Below are positions 1-12,900 of a stretch of DNA of 64,000 nucleotides, in pieces. The position numbers were made by a program, and so were the translations under genes. Under the pieces are notes generated by a model. The model did not search any database. It saw nothing but the letters and a program-made list of their open reading frames with translations, and was not told the origin of the DNA. Origin of the DNA: Nematostella vectensis (lineage: Eukaryota; Cnidaria; Anthozoa; Actiniaria; Edwardsiidae); assembly GCF_932526225.1 (NCBI RefSeq), contig NC_064043.1:7927501-7991500 (forward strand), read 5' to 3'. Each line of letters starts with the position of its first letter. Positions within the stretch are counted from its first letter, which is position 1.

Positions 1-1498
1 CCAATCAGGAAAGAGATTATGCAATAACAGCCATGTGGTCCCACATGTCCCACGAAAAGTCGGCAATCGATGCCAAACAAGATTGGTTTGAGATATTTTC
101 CTGTGAATCTGGACAAGCAAATAAGCATTTTCCGGTCAGCGTAGAAAGTGCTAGCCCTGTTTTCGTTGACTGGCCACTTTTAGTGCGGAGTTTGAACTCA
201 AATTAAAGAAAAACCTGTAAAGCTTACTACAAAGAAAGGAAAAACCAAAAGCAAACAAACCACATACAAGAGCAGTGTAAGTCCTTCCATTAAACTTGTG
301 TTTGATATTATCCTAGGTTACTACAATTACATATAAGAATGAGACTGTCGTTTGTATTTTTGCTATAGATCTTGACGTTTGCTGATAAAACTTGTAGTTA
401 GAAGTCAGACGTAAACAGCAAATCCGGATTTGTTCTACTGTTCCAGCACTTAAATCACTGTAAGTTGACAAAAATAGCTTTGAAACACATAAACACATAG
501 TGCCTACCAAAGAAGCACCGCTCAATCTTAACATTTCCAAGTTTTCGTATTTTGAGCTGGATTCATTCCCATTCAACAACCATATTTATCTATTTCTATG
601 CTTCTCTTAAAGATTTTCACCAAGCTTGGATTAACAAGACAAGTTTCCATCATATTAGGACACCGTGTTTTTTTTCCAAGTCACAGGAAAACCCCTATAA
701 ACGTCTATATTTTAGATAAATCAAAGCAGGATTCACTGTCTTCATTCGACATGTACAATTTGTGGGACTTTTGTGGGACATTTGGGTTGCACTTAGCTGG
801 CTTCTATTTGCTGCTTTCTGATTGGATATTCGTGTGCGTCAGATCTATGAATTATGAGTGATCTTGGGTTTTGCATTTACCTACTTACTAAGGTAACCTC
901 AAATACTTACCTATTCAACCAAGTTTAAGAAGAGGCACTTATTTATATTGTCTTTTCCTGTGTGAACTCAGGTAAGTTAGCAAAAATATTAAAATCAAAG
1001 ACATTTTCATAAGCCAAATATATAATTCTATTGACACAGAGGCGTGGCCAACCTTTCAAGGAAAAGGTACACCAACTTTGATGGCCCTATACGTCTACTG
1101 AATAGAAGAAAGCATATAGTAGGCAGGGTGCCCTGAAATGTTTTCCTCCCCCTCCTCTAAACTCCCACAATCTATGGAGTATCGCAATACTGTCCACCCC
1201 AGACGTGAGAATTTTATTTGGAGGGGGGGGGAGGGGTGAGTATATATGTTTTGGGGGGAGGGGTGGGGTATACCCTCACAGAGGGCTCACAAGCTAAAGC
1301 AGCTAAATGGTTTCCTGTTATCATTAAGCCAATCAGCACTCAGCAGATGTTTGCCATTAGAAAGCTCTTGCGCACAATGGCACTACACAAGGAATTATTA
1401 CTTTTCACTGATAGAAAATAGGCAATATGTCAATTTTCAATAGATGGAATTTTTTTGAAGTGATAAGATCGCTAAAAGCGGGACATTTGGTGTTCCAG
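1..1498. other. Intergenic, no gene recognised
   Basis: Open frames here are short (under 90 codons), lack recognisable motifs and do not join through convincing splice sites. There are purine-rich G tracts near 1220-1270. I see nothing that I can call a gene in this stretch or in 1634-2564. Confidence 0.5.
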
Positions 1499-1633
1499 GC
1501 TAGCCGGTCTCATTCAGGGCTATTCGGAAATGTTTTGTTTTCGAATATTGGGAATTCTGCTTGGCCTTTGCCAGAATTCCCAATATTGGAAAACAAAACA
1601 TTTCTGAATAAGCCTGAATGAGAGCCGCCTAGC
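1499..1633. repeat. Long inverted repeat (hairpin, MITE-like)
   Basis: Two arms of about 55-60 bases face each other across a loop of about 12 bases at 1560-1571. The inner arms (GGAATTCTG at 1551-1559 and CAGAATTCC at 1572-1580) match perfectly, and pairing continues outward with few mismatches through ATTCAGG / CCTGAAT to about 1499 and 1633. No target-site duplication is obvious. It would extrude as a cruciform or fold as RNA; probably a foldback transposon remnant. Confidence 0.75.
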
Positions 1634-2564
1634 AGACTAGCTCAAGGCGGGAGAGCGGGAGAAGGCCGGCCTAAAATCCTGAGACTTCCACCTGAAGCTG
1701 AGAGTTGACAGGTATGGTATTGTTGTTCAGAGCTGGAATGGAGAAAACATACCTGCTGCATGAAAGTTGTTCAGTCGTTGAACGAGCTTCAAGATATTGC
1801 TTGACCATGGGCTACTTGTCATTTCTATAAAAGTGTGTCATAGAAGGTCATGTACATCAAATGAGAAACAAGCAGGAAACAATACGATTTATTCACTAAG
1901 GTTAAAAAAGATGGATGGTCTAACTGCTTGGTTAGTATTGTTTTTACCTGTTGGTGATATTGTAGGTGTGCTGGCGTAGCTATGTTCTCTGTATTCCTTC
2001 GAGCTCATTTCTTTTCAATCAAGATAATTGATCTTATAAAACTCATCCTACAAACATGAAAGCAAGATTGAACAGTTGAGAGTGGGCAAATAAAGCAACT
2101 GCTGCCGCAACGATGAATCCGCTGGCCTAGTAACAGAATTAAAAAACACAGGAAACCCGCCGTGTTAGGTTTGCGCATTAGTTGATACTTCAACAACAAA
2201 CGATTATCTATCATATAAAAATTCTCAAGTAGTCTGATATGATATGATAAAACGACTTGGCCCGAGTCACGGCGAACGAGGAGACCCCCAGTAAAACAAG
2301 AGCGACCCTAAGCAACATGAAAAAAAAATGAAAATATCGCATTTCGTCACGCTTGATACTACTCTATTCTCTATTACTCTATATCTGTATATGATGAACT
2401 TGACAATCAAGAGCATTGCGTGACATACAAGGAGGGGAGAAGGGGATTGGCCCCTCCCATGCTGAATAAATTGGACACTCATAAATCATCTTGTCTTGGC
2501 CGAGTTTTTCCTCGGGCGAGAAACCTACACAGTCCGCATAAAGGCCCGCATAAAGTACGCCAAG

Positions 2565-4753
2565 ATGGCCACAGAGTCTCAGCAAGATACAAAATATGAG
2601 AAAAGACGAGTTCTGCTAGCCATAGACCACAGTGAGCACAGTATGAGGGCATTTGAATGTGAGTAATGTGCTATGGACTGGTGTTTTGTGACGAGTAGAT
2701 CTCGTGTAGTCAGTCTTGCGTAAATTAGTTCCTTCGTGTCGCACCAGAAAATTGTACTCGTTCTTTGTATTTTTTGGGTACGTAAGGAATATGATTTTAA
2801 CATCTGCGAGTTATAATGAGCTTATCATGGGTAAAGTATTCCTTGAAATTGACCTTTACGCTCTCCGGTTATCGCCCAATATTGAAATTAATGAGCTACT
2901 CTGATGAAAGGCCAAGGTAATTAAAGCGTTAAGAAGTTATGCAGTGTATTGACAATATGCTTTTGTTTTTAGTAGCTTTTTTTGATTTTTTTCTATAAGC
3001 ATTTTACTGTTTCTAGGGGGGGGGGGGGGGGGTGAATAGGTTCGCGGATCGGCGGATTCAGCCCCGAAATGCTCACGGATTACGGATTTTGATGATTTAT
3101 TCAGCGGATTGGCGGATTTTGGAAATACGGCAGATCACGGATCTGTTGACAATTTGGGCACGGATTTCGGATTTTGACTGCATTGACGGTCGAATTTCGG
3201 ATTTTAAATGAATTACAATCGTTGCTATATTGTTTACCTGTCAAACCAAGCGGATCTAAAAATATCTGCGGATTCACGGATTTGCCCCGAAAATTTTGCG
3301 GCTCGGTGGATTTACATACCCCTATTCACCCCCTCCCCCCATTATTACCAGACTACACTACCCGACAATTATTACCCTACATTTTTTTTAATATTGTATA
3401 TATTGGTTGGTTGGTGCAGGTGTGAAATGAAACGGATTAATTCAGATCCATTGTCTAACCACATTCCCCTTCATCTGCGCATATACCAAATCTTTATTCA
3501 TATTACAATTGCCTGTATCTTCCAGCAAATGTCTACATAATTATTATATAATCAAGTTATTATCAGTATCCTGGGGTTATCACAGCACCCCACTGCAAGA
3601 GATGTTTCAGCCATAAGAATACTTTTGTAGATAATGATATTGACGCAGGCCATAACCTGCACAGACAGGATTTTTTGGGGGGCTCAGAACACCCCCCCTC
3701 CCCCTTCCCCCTTCCCCTCACCAAACACACAGGAGGCTTGGATGTCTGCTCTACTTACGTATCTTTTTTTGCCAGGGTATTTTGAAAACATCCACAGAGA
3801 TGATAATCTTCTGATGTTAGTTCACTCACAAGAACTTCCTCCAATTTTCATTCCGCCGGATGCTTGTAAGTGAAGTGTGGAATATGGACAGTAGCAAATC
3901 AAGGGCTCTGAGGCCACAGGCCTCAGAAACACCCTCAAAGCCTAAACAAAAATTAAGGCTTGTTGACATACTTGCATGTTGTTGTATGAAGTTCAATACA
4001 ATACTGCAGTGGCCTTGCCAGGATTTTTAACAGGAGGGGGTGCAAAAGGCCCTTTCAAGGCATTTTCTCCTGTATTTTAGATGTCTCATACATGTACTGT
4101 ATTTTTGGCTGCTAGAAGGGGGCCCCGGGCCCCCTGGGCCGCCCCCCTGGCTACGCCCCTGTACTGTATAACACTTTACATTTTGTGTGTTCCAGTTGGA
4201 ACGACCCTGTATAATGAATGGTTGGCAGAAGCGAAGAAGGCTAGCTTACAAAGCAAGAAACTACTGGAGGGGTTTGAAAGGATGTGTAAAGAGCGGCATG
4301 TAAGTATTCATGTTTTAAATTTAAAAATCCAATAGTTGAATGATGATGGCAATTTATGCTTCGAATAGTTCTGAATTTCCTCTGTGAAAGGCATACTTGT
4401 TGTTGTTTTTTTTTTTGGGGGGGGGGTGGGGTGGGAATTTGCCCCACCCCACCCTCCTCAAAGCATCTTTTGATCTATTATTTCCTACTTGTTTGATCAG
4501 ATATTTCATTACCTGAGAAGTCCCCCCTTATTTATTGTTTTTTTTTTCTTGTCCATAGTGCGAGTGTGAGAAGCATCTACTGGAAGGAGACAACCCTGGA
4601 CCAGCCATCATCAAACTGATAAAAAAGTCCAAACCTAACTATGTGGTGATAGGGTCACGTGGCCAGAGCATGGTCCGAAGGACTGTCATGGGCAGTGTGA
4701 GCGACTTCATAATACATCATGCACATGTTCCTGTATGCATCAGCCCTCCCTGA
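2565..4753 (+). CDS. Universal stress protein (UspA family), 4 exons, 160 aa
   Basis: Coding exons are 2565-2658, 3776-3865, 4196-4299 and 4559-4753, all with GT-AG junctions that keep frame; stop TGA at 4751-4753. The product is one complete Usp domain. Asp21 lies in the strand-1 motif LLAID that contacts adenine in ATP-binding Usps, and residues 128-142 give the ATP-phosphate motif G-x2-G-x9-G-S (GSRG...MGS) exactly. The ATG at 2565 is the first in frame and begins MATESQQD, just before the domain. Usp proteins are cytosolic nucleotide-binding proteins linked to stress tolerance; animal versions occur in cnidarians, molluscs and other invertebrates but not in vertebrates. The specific role is unknown. 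Introns 1 and 2 each hold a short inverted-repeat element. The neighbour PFAS is convergent. Confidence 0.92.
3016..3340. mobile_element. MITE-like element with GGGGTGAATAGG ends
   Basis: Left end reads G-tract then GGGTGAATAGG; the right end (CCTATTCACCCCCT) is its inverted complement. The interior repeats short units of the form CGGATTxxCGGATTTT in tandem. It lies in intron 1 of the stress protein gene. No certain target-site duplication. Confidence 0.6.
4007..4161. mobile_element. Short TIR element with TACTG target duplication
   Basis: Ends CAGTGGCCTTGCCAGG and (reverse complement of the right side) CAGGGGCGTAGCCAGG are imperfect terminal inverted repeats. TACTG occurs directly on both sides, at 4002-4006 and 4162-4166, as a 5-base target-site duplication would. 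It is non-autonomous, about 155 bp, and sits in intron 2 of the stress protein gene, ending 34 bases before the exon 3 acceptor. Confidence 0.6.
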
Positions 4754-4805
4754 TTGTTGGATTAAAAAATAGTGAATAGGCATGTACATGTACAATGAAA
4801 ACCGC

Positions 4806-4886
4806 ACCCTAGAGCAGTTCCCTTGGAGAGACATCTCAACCTCGCTGGCCACTAAATAGAGACCTTCAAGGCTCTAGAACCAGGGT
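4806..4886. repeat. Dispersed short repeat, copy A
   Basis: Contains GAGACATCTCAACCTCGCTGG and ends CTCTAGAACCAGGG. The same sequence recurs in opposite orientation and more symmetrical form at 26117-26212, so this is a dispersed family and not chance similarity. It lies just 3' of the stress protein stop codon, probably in its 3' UTR. Confidence 0.6.
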
Positions 4887-5363
4887 ATAGAGCAGTTATT
4901 ATTTATTACAATTTCTCAATTATGCGACAAATTTTCTTGTTCTCAAGGTTGTCTAACTAGAATGCAAGCACATCAACCATGAAACGTGGGGTTGCCTTGC
5001 TGGAATAAAATTGGAAAAAAGGGGAAAAGGTTTTTCCTTACCCAGGGCTGTATGCTGTCCTCCCCTTTTTATCTTTCGGCCTTTACAACACGGATATTGG
5101 TACTGGGTCACTATTCATGTCCATGAAAAAGCAATATTTAAAAGAACCTGGGAAAAACTGGCAGGTACTGCTTCCTCCAGCATAAATGTAGATAGTAGGA
5201 AAAGACAACCCAACTCTGACACCAAAAAGCAATATTTGCTTGTTGAAAGAAAGCCAAGTTTTCATACATTCTATGATTATGGTATCTGTGTCTACCCATC
5301 CCCTTCAGCAAATCATAATTACACGCAGAAGGTAAAAAAATGTCTACAATCGCATAGCGCAAC

Positions 5364-5443
5364 ATGCTCGAAGATCCAGCGTATTTTGCGGGCGTTTCCT
5401 TTTCCCGGGCGTTTCCCGCAAAGAACGCTGGATCCTGGAGCAT
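5364..5443. repeat. 80-bp inverted repeat
   Basis: Left arm ATGCTCGAAGATCCAGCGT pairs with right arm ACGCTGGATCCTGGAGCAT with two mismatches; the centre carries two copies of GGGCGTTTCC. Foldback element or hairpin of unknown function. Confidence 0.65.
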
Positions 5444-6673
5444 AATAGCACAAGGGCCTTACTGCTCATGGCCTAATTCATGGTGCATACAGGTATTAGT
5501 GATCAGTTTGAAGGGTCCCAATTTCTCTCGTGATCGGGCCTTACTTCTTAAAGTGCACTAAGGGCTTAAATGTTTACGTTGCACAAGTGCTTAATTGTTC
5601 AAGGGCCTAACTGCTCATAGTGTGCACGGTCCTTATTGCTAACGGTGCACAAGGGCTTAATTGCTCATGGCTAATAATAATGTTTAGTTATTTACGAGAC
5701 GGACAAACGACCGCATGGTAAACGCCGCCATGTTGAATTTATTACACACACAGAACCCGGATGTGAATCGCGTGACATATCATTACAGTAGAGTAAAGCA
5801 GAGGTAGCCGAGTTTTTCGATACATAGACTAGGGAATACTAGGGACTAAAAGTGATCACTTCTAACAGCTCAATGAGTCAGTGTTTTTTTTGTGTGAATT
5901 TCGTACAAATCCTCCAAACCACAAACTTCGAGCTTGGGCTCTCTGTGCTGCTGTTCCTCAAGAGAGTAGTCAGTCTTGCGTTTGAAATATGGCAAGAATT
6001 CATTATTTCAAACCTGGACTCGGCGCTTCACATTCGCGCACCAATTTTTACCGCACTGCTATCCACTCAATTCTAGCGCAATAAGCGCGATTTTAAGTTA
6101 CTCCTGAATGGTTTTGCTACACAGATTTGCTCTATGTACTCTAACGATGGGACTACAAGCTGATTACAAAATAATCAAATTGTTGTTTTCGATCAAGGTA
6201 GCAAAAATGAAAAAAGCTTGACGCGCGCGCCTTCTTAAGGGCAGCCTGTTAACAAAAACCCCGATGTTACAGACACTACATGGCGGTACCTAGGGTGACC
6301 CTGGTAAAGTTGTCCTTACCCTCTTCATATAAATCGAGTGCAAATAGCCGCGACAGGAGGCCTAGAAACACAAATGATAAAATGGACCTAGAGCTTGGGC
6401 CATCTGTGATCGAAACATGCTTGAAGCCCCAGGGGATCCTAAATGTCTCTACCTCTGCTTTGCGCGGCCGAACGAGAAAGCGCCGAATCATCGAGTATGT
6501 GGCTGAGATAGTTATGTTTGTGTTTGATTTTACCGCGTTTGTGTTTAACTTCGATAAGCGCTGCCTGCCTCGCGGAGCTGATTGAGGGAGTAACATTTCA
6601 GGTTGGAAAATATATCTACAAATATAGAGTGCTATAATTGTAGCAAAACAAATGACGGTAATTCTAAGGTGGT

Positions 6674-6684
6674 TTTATTTTATT
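6674..6684 (-). terminator. Candidate PFAS polyadenylation signals
   Basis: Two overlapping TTTATT motifs on the plus strand read AATAAA on the PFAS strand about 290 bases after the PFAS stop. The position fits a 3' UTR end but cleavage cannot be verified from sequence alone. Confidence 0.4.
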
Positions 6685-6974
6685 GAGCGGTGAGGCTATG
6701 CAGCGATAGCTGAAAGACCTAGCGCATTCAATAGTATTACAAACATATACTATCGAACATCAAGGATTCTAGAGTCCCTTTAAGTGCGCAGTCCTAAAAC
6801 GGCAAATTACATAGTATGATTCAAATTTACTGCGTTTTTTTTTTATGTCACGCCCGTGTCAACTGCTCTATTCTGATTACACGAATATTATTATGCTTTT
6901 TAAGGTACACGATGCATGCTTCTATTTTTTCAATTCTATAATTGTTTTCATTCTAAATGTTTCTGCCTCTGCGC

Positions 6975-9900
6975 TTATCCCTCTTTCACGCACCACTCAT
7001 ATGCATTCTGGAACATGCGTAACCATGGAGACGTAGACATACTTCCACGCCACTCCTCAGGCATCCACGCCCATTGCCATGGCAACGTGCACCTCTCTGG
7101 GTGTGGCATCATAGCAAGGTGCCGCCCATCTGGTGAACACAGCCCGGCTATACCGAGGGGTGACCCGTTAGGATTCAAGGGGTACTGAGTAGTGATATTG
7201 CCATCGTCGTCGACGTAGCGGACGGGTGCGAGATTTTTGGATACGACGTTGTCTAGGACTTCAGGCCTGACGAATTGGGCGCGGCCCTCGCCGTGGGCGA
7301 CCCAGACCCCAAGGCTGGACCCTTCCAGGCCTTGAAGCATGAGGGCGGGGCTGGACTCAATGGTGACGGTGACAAAACGAGACTCAAACCGCTCCGAGAT
7401 GTTATGGGTAAAGCAGACGCCTTGGGACGGGGAGGCAAATTTGGGGGTTTCGCCCGTATCTTCAGAACCAACCCAGCCGAGAAGAGCCATCAGTTGGCAA
7501 CCGTTACAGATACCTAAACTGAAGGTGTCGTCCCGGGCTAAGAAAGCTTCGAACTGAGCTTTTGCGGTGGGGTTTATCTGACACACTGCTGCCCATCCTT
7601 TGGCAGAGCCCAAGACGTCTGCATAGCTAAAGCCGCCTACAAAGACAACTCCACGGAATCCATCCAGAGTTAAATCTCCCCGACAGATGTCATTCATCGT
7701 CACATCCCACACTTGGAATCCCGCCATGTAGAAGCTCGCAACCATTTCTCGATCACCATTACTTCCCTCCTCGCGGATGACAGCCACTTTGGGACAGTTG
7801 TCTCGATCTTCAATAGGCGTCACTGCGGTTGGTTCAAAGGTGAGGTTGTACTCCGGAGCTTTCCGGTGCTTCAGCCCTGCCTTTTCGATTTCCACACAGC
7901 TTGGGTTGGACTGCAACAGTTCAAGCTGGAAACTCGTCTCCTCCCACAGGTCCCTCAGCGCCACCATCTTATCCTCCAGGACCGTCTCACCATCAACTTT
8001 GATTAAGATACCAGAACCTTCGCCTAATCCGGCAGTTTTACCAATCACAAGACAACATACACCGTTCCTCTGATACGCATTCTGAACAGCCTCGACATTC
8101 TCAGGTTTAACTTCCAGAACCAGGCCAAGCTCTTCGGCGAACAATACATCTATGGCTTTGCTGTGCTGTGGCGTCCAGCTGGTGACAGGGATGTTGGTGT
8201 CCAGGCCACAGTTTCCAGCAAATGCCATTTCCAGCAGAGTGGTGACTAGGCCTCCGTCGCTGACGTCGTGACCGGAAGTGATGAGCTTCTGTGAGAGTAG
8301 CTCTTGCGTTGTGTTGAACGCAGAGATGAAAAGCTAAAAATGATAAAATAAAAAGCATAAAAAACAAGGGCAACAACTCCTAACTAATTTAACCTATTTC
8401 TTTTACTAATTATTAGAAAAAATGACAGCGAGGGCACAGAACGCAGGCAATGCTAAACACCTTAAACCAACCGAAGTTCGAACATAAATAAATAAATAAA
8501 TCCAACCAGAAACAAAAGAGTAACGTCCGTAACAAGTCTGCCCAAGTGATGGTTAAATAAGCCTGGGAACACTATAGCCCTAATAGTTGGATCACTATAG
8601 TAGGTATTACATTAACTACAATTTGATCGGTCAGAGATCTGACAGTTGATCGTATTCCCTCGATGTAAAGTAGTGGCAAACAGAAATAAGGAGATTAACT
8701 CGGCAAATTGTATGATTCTTTAAGTATATCTAGTATGTGCCAAAGTCAGCCAAATGAAAGGATTAAGGTGTGATTCTACAGGCTAGCTTGCGTCTCTCCT
8801 CTGATGCAAACAGTTTAGTTATCCATGGCCCACGGAAAGCGATGTAGCCCCTACAAGTCATCCACCTACCCAAGAACCAAGTACCTCCATCCCCTTCTCT
8901 GTACGAACCTGTGGATTGTCCATATCAGGCGACACATCCCCAATCTGCTGATACACCTGGGCCAGTGCACTTCCACCAAGCCGCCACCCCTCCGCACCCA
9001 TGCGGACATACAGGAGGGTCCCATTCCCGCCAGGAAGCTTTAGGTCTGGGGTCACGGTCAAGCAGACATCAGGGCATGCAGCATAGACAGACACCACCAG
9101 AGCACCTGGTGCCTTTACCGTGTCACTGCCGACACGGGCAGCCATACTTAGTGAGTCTTTGCCGCCATCCACGGCGATACCCAGCTCAGCCATGACACCA
9201 CACATGGCTTTACATGTGTCGTATAAAGCCGCTCCTTCTCCTGGAAGCTTGGCAGCCCACATCCAGTTGCCGCTACATTTGACGTCCTTAAACAAAAGCG
9301 TAACTAATGAGAAATCTTTTATGGATATCTTTCACAGTACACTGCTATCATAAAACGTGGACAGTTAGAACCATTAAAGTAGAACTACCATATCACTGAC
9401 ACTCTCAGATGGCCTTTATGTAATATCCACTTTAATGGGGGTTTCAATAAGAGATTTTAAGTAAAGAATATGAAGCCAAGACCTAGGGAAGTGTCTGTAA
9501 GGAGGAAGATGTCCAATACTTTTGCAAACCCGTATTTTAGTAGGGTGATTGCGAAGTCTTCCTTGCTAACGTACCTTTAGATCTGTGATCTTTGCAAACA
9601 CCAAGTTCGTAAGAGCCTCCCCCACAGTCATGCGTGCTCCACATCCAGGGTCTACCAAGCATTTGATTGGCTGTTCCCCTACAGCTGTTGCGGACCCAAC
9701 AGTGTGAAAGTGGGAGAGAGCTGTAACAGCAACACCTGCAACTGGCGTATGGAGAGGACCAACGCACTGCTGCTGTGCAATCAGTCCTGTTACACTGCGA
9801 TCAACCTTCACAGGAATCACACAGAGAATATGTTAGCACTTTGTCTTGTGGAATTACTTATATGGTTCAATTTGTGCTTTACATGACAAGGAGTAACTGT

Positions 9901-12900
9901 CAGAATAGATAAAGCACTAGGTACACAGTTTATACAAGTATTTGTTCAGGTATTGAGCTTTGATAATTGAGTTAGTACCCCCGGGGGGGGGGGGCTCTTC
10001 CCATGTCGACCTGATAGGAATGCTCGTCATATTTTTTATGGGTCAAAATCGGGTTTCAGGTATTTTGTAGGGGGGATCCGAGAAAAATAGGCTTTTTTCT
10101 TAGAATTGGTATTTTTTAGGGCTTCTGGGGTATTTTTCAAATTTCCCGAAAAGCATCCTTTACCCTGAAGTACTCTATCCCCCCCCCCCCCCCGCCCTAG
10201 GGTTAGTACCACATTACCACTAAGGTATTCATAGTGTTAAGTATCAGCGCCGGCTACTTTTTTTTAAGTCGACTTAAGTGTAATTTGAACTATAGATATA
10301 CAATCCACTACTTGCAAGGGCGGTAGATTGAGTGTGTGCAGTACATCTCAAATGTAGCAACTTGCATAGTAGTGTATTTCTTGCACATCCTTGAGTTTAA
10401 GTTGAGCTACAATCCAGACAAGGCAACTGCTTACAAGGGTAGCAGTTTGCTTGAATCCATTTAACTTAAATTGTTCTCTTTTCTTGCATAGTACTGGCAA
10501 TCACTTGCATGGGCGGTGTCTTTGCGGTACAATTGCTTTGTTAGTAGCTTTTTCATAAGGGCGAAAGTCTGCCACCTTTATCAAATTTGCATTTGCTCTT
10601 CTCCTGTCACAATACAGGCAAACATTTGCATGGGCTGTGTCTTTCTTGTGTTGTGATTGGATAACTGACAAAGCATTTTGTTTTTGCTTTAAGTAGCAAC
10701 ACTATGCAAAGGTATGATTGTAGCTTATATGTGCTATCGTTCTTGAGTGCTGCTTTTCCCCTTGGGTGGGGCTGCATTGTAGATTATCACCCACCATGCA
10801 TTTGGCGTTGTTTGCCCTCACCTCCTGTCACTGATAATAAGTCCCCAACCCCTAAAAGGGTCCTTTGAAAAACATGGTCTTATTTTGTTAAACTTTACGC
10901 ACAGAAATAAAAATAAATGTACCTTGTTTGTTAGGTAGCGCTTGCTGGCCACTGAGGGCAGCCTTAGAACACGGCGTAAGGCTTCTGCCACAGTTAGACC
11001 CTGAGGCAATGAAAGAGGTTGCAACATGGGACTGACGTGATCAAGTGTAAACACTTTCTTTGGCATCTTGCCCAAAACTACGTCCAGCTCTAGGTCTACA
11101 GGGTATTTTGTGGTCTTTTGGCGTTTAGCCAAAGAAGTGTCAAGCATCCCGTTTTCCTCAGAGGAGTTATCATCTTCAAGAACTATTCTCCCATCACCTG
11201 AAAAAAAAAAAAAAAACGGATTACACACAAAATATAAAATAACATTTTATATACTTCGCCACCACTTTCGGGGTGCCTTATTCCATTACACAACTCACAC
11301 AAATCCTTAAGACCAGAATGCCTTACAAGCTCAAGTCCGGGCCATACACACTAACTACATTCATGCCCTGTGATAATCTCATGGTCAAAAATGTTACATT
11401 ATCTCACTAAAATTCAGAAAGGACAAATTATCCTAAAATTGTCTTACCAGTTATTGTCCCTACAAATGAGACAGGAACTTTCTCTCGACTCGATATTGTT
11501 CTTAGTTTTGCTGCATCTTCAGCCCTCACAAGTAGGGCATTGCTTTCCTGGTATTCAGCCCCCCAGAGCTCCATTACAGACAGAGTTGGGTCTCCAAGGA
11601 TAAAATCCTTCACTCTTATAACGGCACCTGCAGGCTCACAGATCTCCTTCAAAACATTACCTGAAACAAAAATACTTATTTGCAGGTGTGAATACAACTC
11701 TAATACTAGAGATTGTGTGACCAACACAAAGGATGGCTTTACTACAACACACCTCTTTAGAAATCAAAATTAAAAAGTCAAATCCAAATTTTCTAAATTG
11801 TAATTGGTCAGATGTATTGTGGCAAATGGTTTAGTTGGTCTGGGATGTTTTCAAGCAGGCTGATTGAGACATACTCAATCAAATTGGGAATGCCCACTTG
11901 TCTGTTATTACATTCAATGTACTTTCTGTTAATACAAATCTTGAAAATAACCCTACCCTCCCACATGTACCAAAGGCTCATAAGTCAATATTAGAATTTA
12001 ACTAAAATTCTTGTGTCCGGGATGGAGAGCTATTGCAAAGCTATCACCATGACACTGCCCCTTTAATTGCAATGATTGTATACCCACCATTGCCCCCAGC
12101 TCCCTGGTCATGTATACTGCAGATAGGATTTCTCTTGCCCATTTCCAGACAGGCTCGGATAGCCCTGTTTAGTTTTTGCTCCATCTCTGCATCCCCCCGC
12201 TGGACAGCTCCAAAGTCGAGTTCTGAGATGTTGTCTCCTTGAACCTGGATAGATGAAGCAGCCCCTCCACCTACCCCTATGCGGTACGCAGGTCCGCCTA
12301 TCTTGACCACTTCCATGCCTAGATTAGTAAAAAATATGATGAGAAAAACATGCCCAGTATTTGCTGGGGATGCACAGTCATATGTATCATATGGTAAAAG
12401 GATAGTATTTGAAGATCCTTCAGAAAGAAACAAACTACTTTTTAGCAGCCAGGGAGGGGGTACACCCCTATACAGCCCTAACAAAAATACAGAATAACCT
12501 CCAGCCTACTCTAACATTCAATTATAGAATAACCTATGCTAGCTCTCTTTATTCGGATGCATAGGGATAATACGATTAGCAAAAAAAGCAAGCAGACAAT
12601 CCTCCAATAAGAAATAAACCACCTTTTGGACTGTGATAGGTACGATAGGTGTAATAGGTACACTTACCCTTTTCTGGTGCCAATTTAGTCACACTATGGG
12701 CATCAATGGTTCCTAATCCACCACTAAACATGATGGGTTTCACCCATTCACGTCTCTCTCCATTTGGCATCCTCATACCAAATGACCTGGCAAAGCCGGC
12801 AAGGACGGGCTCTCCAAACTTGTTGCCATAGTCAGATGCACCGTTACTGGCCTCTATTGCCACCTCCAAAGCAGGCGCCATGTTGTTGGGGTAAACCAGA

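Larger units (their letters stand above)
4887..6974. other. Convergent spacer between stress protein and PFAS
   Basis: Holds an 80-base hairpin (separate entry), a degenerate repeat at 5455-5680 built on phrases like AAGGGCTTAATTGCTCATGG and GTGCACAAGGGC, and a stretch at 6276-6596 open on both strands for about 100 codons. The open stretch has no domain I recognise and no good splice context, so I do not call it a gene. Confidence 0.45.

Noticed and set aside
6276..6596. About 100-codon open frames on both strands
   Set aside because: No domain, no splice context, and open on both strands; probably chance in a GC-richer stretch.
8858..8908. PFAS exon 9 extended to donor GAG|GTACTT
   Set aside because: It would insert eight residues (VRTEKGME) absent from the family; the donor at 8909/8908 gives exact spacing.
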